Shown here one piece after another: positions 61,693 through 64,000 of a stretch of 64,000 nt of DNA. Made by a program: the position numbers and the translations under genes. Under the pieces are notes generated by a model. It was not told the origin of the DNA. It made no database searches and worked only from the letters and a program-made list of their open reading frames with translations. Position 1 is the stretch's first letter, and the number at the start of each line of letters is the position of its first letter. Source of the stretch: Truepera sp. bin119 (lineage in GTDB: Bacteria > Deinococcota > Deinococci > Deinococcales > Trueperaceae); the NCBI GenBank assembly GCA_002239005.1, contig MPNL01000008.1:27951-91950 (forward strand), read 5' to 3'.

Positions 61693-62059
61693 TACCCTTC
61701 CAATCTGCCGCGCCGCTGCGGCTCCAAGCCTGCAATCTGGCCTACGTAGAATTCCGATGTCTCTTTCGCTTCGAAAGCAGCTGCCCAACCCACGCTATCA
61801 CCAGGCTGGTCGACGCCACGCATAGTAGTCCATAAAATACTCTCTGTCAAGAGCGCTTGGCGAGCAAAGAATTCCCTTTGGAACGCGTTTATTCACCATG
61901 AAGGGGGCTGGGCTCCAGAAATACTAATGAGTCGGGTTGGGGATCTTATCATGTCGGTTGAATAGGTCTACTGCTTACGATTCGAAAGGAGTGGTCCGAG
62001 CTTGAGTCTCGGCGCACGCAAGGCGGTGGGGATTCCCAGAGAAGTGTGGTACCTACCGA
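61693..62059. other. Intergenic, promoter region of lys operon
   Basis: About 365 bp between the lysW start and the SagB-type gene end, both on the minus strand; the operon promoter should lie here. AT-richer patches exist, but no boxed promoter or riboswitch was assigned. Confidence 0.45.
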
Positions 62060-62800
62060 TCAGGTGCCGAGCAGGATTAGGCAGAGTGGAACCTCACTCA
62101 CTCCGTCAACCTGCAGCAGACGGGCAAGCTCGTCGTCATAGAAGGAGACCTCGAATGCCGCCACGAGATCGAGGCCCACTGCAGCCAGAACAGCGGCCTG
62201 AGCGGCCGCCCCCGCCTCCTGATATACGTAGCGGTAGGCCCTACCCTTAACACCAATCTCTAATCTGCTAGGTATGCCTGTGAAGGCTAGTGCAGCCGGG
62301 TTCGCATCGATCTCTTTCTCTGCAAGCAGTGCTGCCCCCAACCAATCGCTGGGGTCGCCCCGCTGCACATACTCCAAGGTATGGTTCCTAGGATTGTAGT
62401 GATAGATGCCGGGAAACATGTCCTCGACAGTTCGCGCCACGAGGTAGGTTTCGATGGTCGAGATGTCTGCCGCTGAGATGTGAGTGCGCTGACGTCCGTA
62501 GGTGAATCCGGCTGCCGCCCAAAGGATCTGCGAGACCTGGGACTGGCGGAGGATACCACCCTCCGAAATCTGCTCTCTGGAGGATGACAGCGAAGCCCAC
62601 AACCCCTTGCCCCCACGAAGGTCTGGGACAGGAAGGCTAGCAACCTCGAGGGGATTGGCATACACCTTGAAGGCTGGAGCACCCTTCCCGAAAACACTCG
62701 GAACCTGGCCACGCTTGAATTTGGTAAGCGCATGAAAGTTCGAGCCGATCGTCTTTCCCTTGTTGCTGGGCACGGTGACTCCTGAAGGCGAGTTTATCAT
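62060..62800 (-). CDS. SagB/ThcOx-family nitroreductase-like oxidoreductase
   Basis: A 246-aa FMN-binding nitroreductase-fold protein of the SagB type. SNFHALTKFKRGQVPS is the family start, SSREQISEGGILRQSQVSQI-LWAAAG gives the FMN contact region, and GIYHYNPRNHTLEYVQRGD and EAGAAAQAAVLAAVGLDLVA are family blocks. Known SagB enzymes oxidise azolines in peptide natural products, but stand-alone relatives are common; no cyclodehydratase or precursor peptide is visible here. Confidence 0.85.
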   Translation of the reverse strand: MINSPSGVTVPSNKGKTIGSNFHALTKFKRGQVPSVFGKGAPAFKVYANPLEVASLPVPDLRGGKGLWASLSSSREQISEGGILRQSQVSQILWAAAGFTYGRQRTHISAADISTIETYLVARTVEDMFPGIYHYNPRNHTLEYVQRGDPSDWLGAALLAEKEIDANPAALAFTGIPSRLEIGVKGRAYRYVYQEAGAAAQAAVLAAVGLDLVAAFEVSFYDDELARLLQVDGVSEVPLCLILLGT

Positions 62801-62850
62801 CCCTCACGAAAGGGGGCGAATTCCTCTAGCCCTCTGGTACGCTCTCACTT

Positions 62851-63852
62851 GTGTTTGAACCGCTTACCTCCTGGTTCTCCTCACGAGCGCGCGACCTCCC
62901 CTGGAGGAGTGAGAGGTCGCCCTATCGGGTCTGGATCTCTGAGGTAATGCTCCAGCAAACCCGTGTCGAAACCGTCATCCCCTACTTTCATCGCTGGATG
63001 GAGCTTTTCCCTACAGTTCGGGATCTCGCCACTGCTCATCTTGACGACGTGTTGAAGGCATGGGAGGGGCTCGGGTATTACCGCCGGGCGGTCAATCTCC
63101 ACCGCGCAGCCGCAATCGTGATGGACGCCTATGGTGGGCGGGTGCCGACCGATCCGGAGGAGCTCCTTGACCTCCCTGGGGTGGGTCATTACACAGCCGC
63201 TGCGGTCGCAGCCTTCGCCGCAGGCCAGCCTCTCCTTCCGGTCGACGCCAACGTGCGGCGAGTCGCTGCCCGCCTCTTCACCCTCAGCGGGGCGGCAGGA
63301 CCTCAGACCGTGAAAGAGTATCTCCAGCGGAACCTCGGGTCCCAAGATCCAGGATCGACAGCCGAGGCGCTAATGGAACTGGGAGCGTTAGTCTGTACGC
63401 CCCGTTCGCCTCGATGTGGGGCGTGCCCACTCAGCCCGAGTTGCAAGGCCTACCAACTAGGCCGGGCTACCGACTTCCCGGAAAGACGTGGGCGCAAGGA
63501 GCGACCTCAGCGATTCCGCTTCGCTGCCGTGATCATCCGAAAGGGAAAGATCTATCTGGAGCGCAGGCCCGAGGGTGGGTTGCTCGGTGGAACCTGGGGT
63601 TTCCCTCAAATCTCGACACCGCCCAACCGATGCTCACTCCTCAACCCGGTCAGACATGGCTACACCCACTTCGACCTGACGCTCACTCCGGCCGTGGTCG
63701 AGGGATCGCAGCTACCCGATGGGTCCGGTGCATTCCTCAAACCCCACGAGATAGCCGCACGGGCTCTGTCACAAGTGGACCACAAGGTGCTCGCACGCCT
63801 ATGGGAAACGGAATCAGTAGTTAGGGGCTTGACAAGCAGTTCTGACCGCTGA
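62851..63852 (+). CDS. mutY: A/G-specific adenine glycosylase
   Basis: A 333-aa base-excision repair glycosylase removing A opposite 8-oxoG. LPWRSERSPYRVWISEVMLQ-QTRVETV (about 15-41), HhH LLDLPGVGHYTAAAVAAFA (about 106-124), catalytic Asp in LPVDANVRRVAARL (about 129-142; VDxNVRR), the iron-sulfur cluster CTPRSPRCGACPLSPSC (about 187-203) and a C-terminal NUDIX-like domain with LLGGTWGFPQI. The start is GTG 62851. The last 150 bp to the window end hold nothing I recognise. Confidence 0.93.
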   Translation: MFEPLTSWFSSRARDLPWRSERSPYRVWISEVMLQQTRVETVIPYFHRWMELFPTVRDLATAHLDDVLKAWEGLGYYRRAVNLHRAAAIVMDAYGGRVPTDPEELLDLPGVGHYTAAAVAAFAAGQPLLPVDANVRRVAARLFTLSGAAGPQTVKEYLQRNLGSQDPGSTAEALMELGALVCTPRSPRCGACPLSPSCKAYQLGRATDFPERRGRKERPQRFRFAAVIIRKGKIYLERRPEGGLLGGTWGFPQISTPPNRCSLLNPVRHGYTHFDLTLTPAVVEGSQLPDGSGAFLKPHEIAARALSQVDHKVLARLWETESVVRGLTSSSDR

Positions 63853-64000
63853 GCTATCGCCTCCTCTCGAGCTGTTTTCGATAGCTGTCACAGCGGCCAT
63901 GGCGAAATCTCCCTCTAGGCCGCCTGGCGCGGCCGCACTCCCCACAGCGCCCCTGTTCCGGCCGCCCGGCAACCCTCTCTGAGCCGCGATTCGGGCTGCC

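Noticed and set aside
63852..63886. 8-bp inverted repeat (AGCTATCG/CGATAGCT) after mutY
   Set aside because: Stem is short with a 19-nt loop and no T tract, so it is not called a terminator.

Overview
The window looks like a bacterial chromosome segment of about 60% G+C. The best lineage clue is a lysine (possibly arginine) biosynthesis operon built on the amino-carrier protein LysW (lysW-X-Y-Z-J-K, 55330-61692), a layout typical of Chloroflexota and Deinococcota. An XPB/Bax1 helicase-nuclease pair, a K+-independent H+-pyrophosphatase, an ALDH16-type double aldehyde dehydrogenase next to deoC and coaA, a TAXI-type TRAP binding protein and a secreted ankyrin-repeat protein also fit. I lean towards an uncultured, probably marine or host-associated, Chloroflexota (SAR202-like). 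This is inference: no rRNA is present and no database search was possible.

Layout. 1-2.8 kb: an MFS exporter cut by the window edge and an APH/CHK-like kinase. 2.9-6.6 kb: a repeat element, a secreted ankyrin protein, a TAXI binding protein and a small element with perfect 18-bp terminal inverted repeats. 6.6-20.1 kb: a sterol-C24-methyltransferase-like enzyme, a sucraseferredoxin/MBL pair, Bax1-XPB, a TIM-barrel isomerase, a CMD-family protein with phosphoglucomutase, an H+-PPase and an acyl-CoA dehydrogenase-like flavoprotein. 20.1-23.6 kb: an accessory patch with a truncated membrane protein, a transposase remnant inside a second copy of the repeat element, a HicBA toxin-antitoxin pair and decayed reading frames. 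23.6-33.1 kb: the deoC-GNAT-ALDH16-coaA operon, a D-cysteine desulfhydrase-like enzyme, an ABC-F protein and a UgpC/MalK-type ATPase. 33.6-36.4 kb: an ABC-2 exporter pair, a nuclease-like orphan and a tyrosine-recombinase remnant.

36.4-47.0 kb is a single-strand defence island and the most interesting part of the window. In transcription order it holds two small ORFs, hsdM, a HEPN (HepT-like) toxin gene, a nucleotidyltransferase (MntA-like antitoxin) domain fused in frame to HsdS, a frameshifted DUF2806 gene, a relic of an hsdR N-terminus, an AAA ATPase plus DUF4276/TOPRIM-like pair, and a full-length hsdR. The sequence suggests that type I restriction-modification and a HEPN/MNT toxin-antitoxin are physically coupled through the specificity subunit, with a second ATPase/TOPRIM defence module nested in the same operon.

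47.2-64 kb: a SpeD-like protein lacking a key cysteine, glpK (interrupted by an in-frame UGA) and glpD, tRNA-Leu(UAA), a small sugar-acid metabolism cluster (MDR dehydrogenase, hydroxypyruvate isomerase-like, Gfo/Idh/MocA), a pterin dehydratase, a ferredoxin, the lys operon with a YcaQ-family gene inserted and a LysW that has lost all its zinc-binding cysteines, a SagB-type nitroreductase and mutY.
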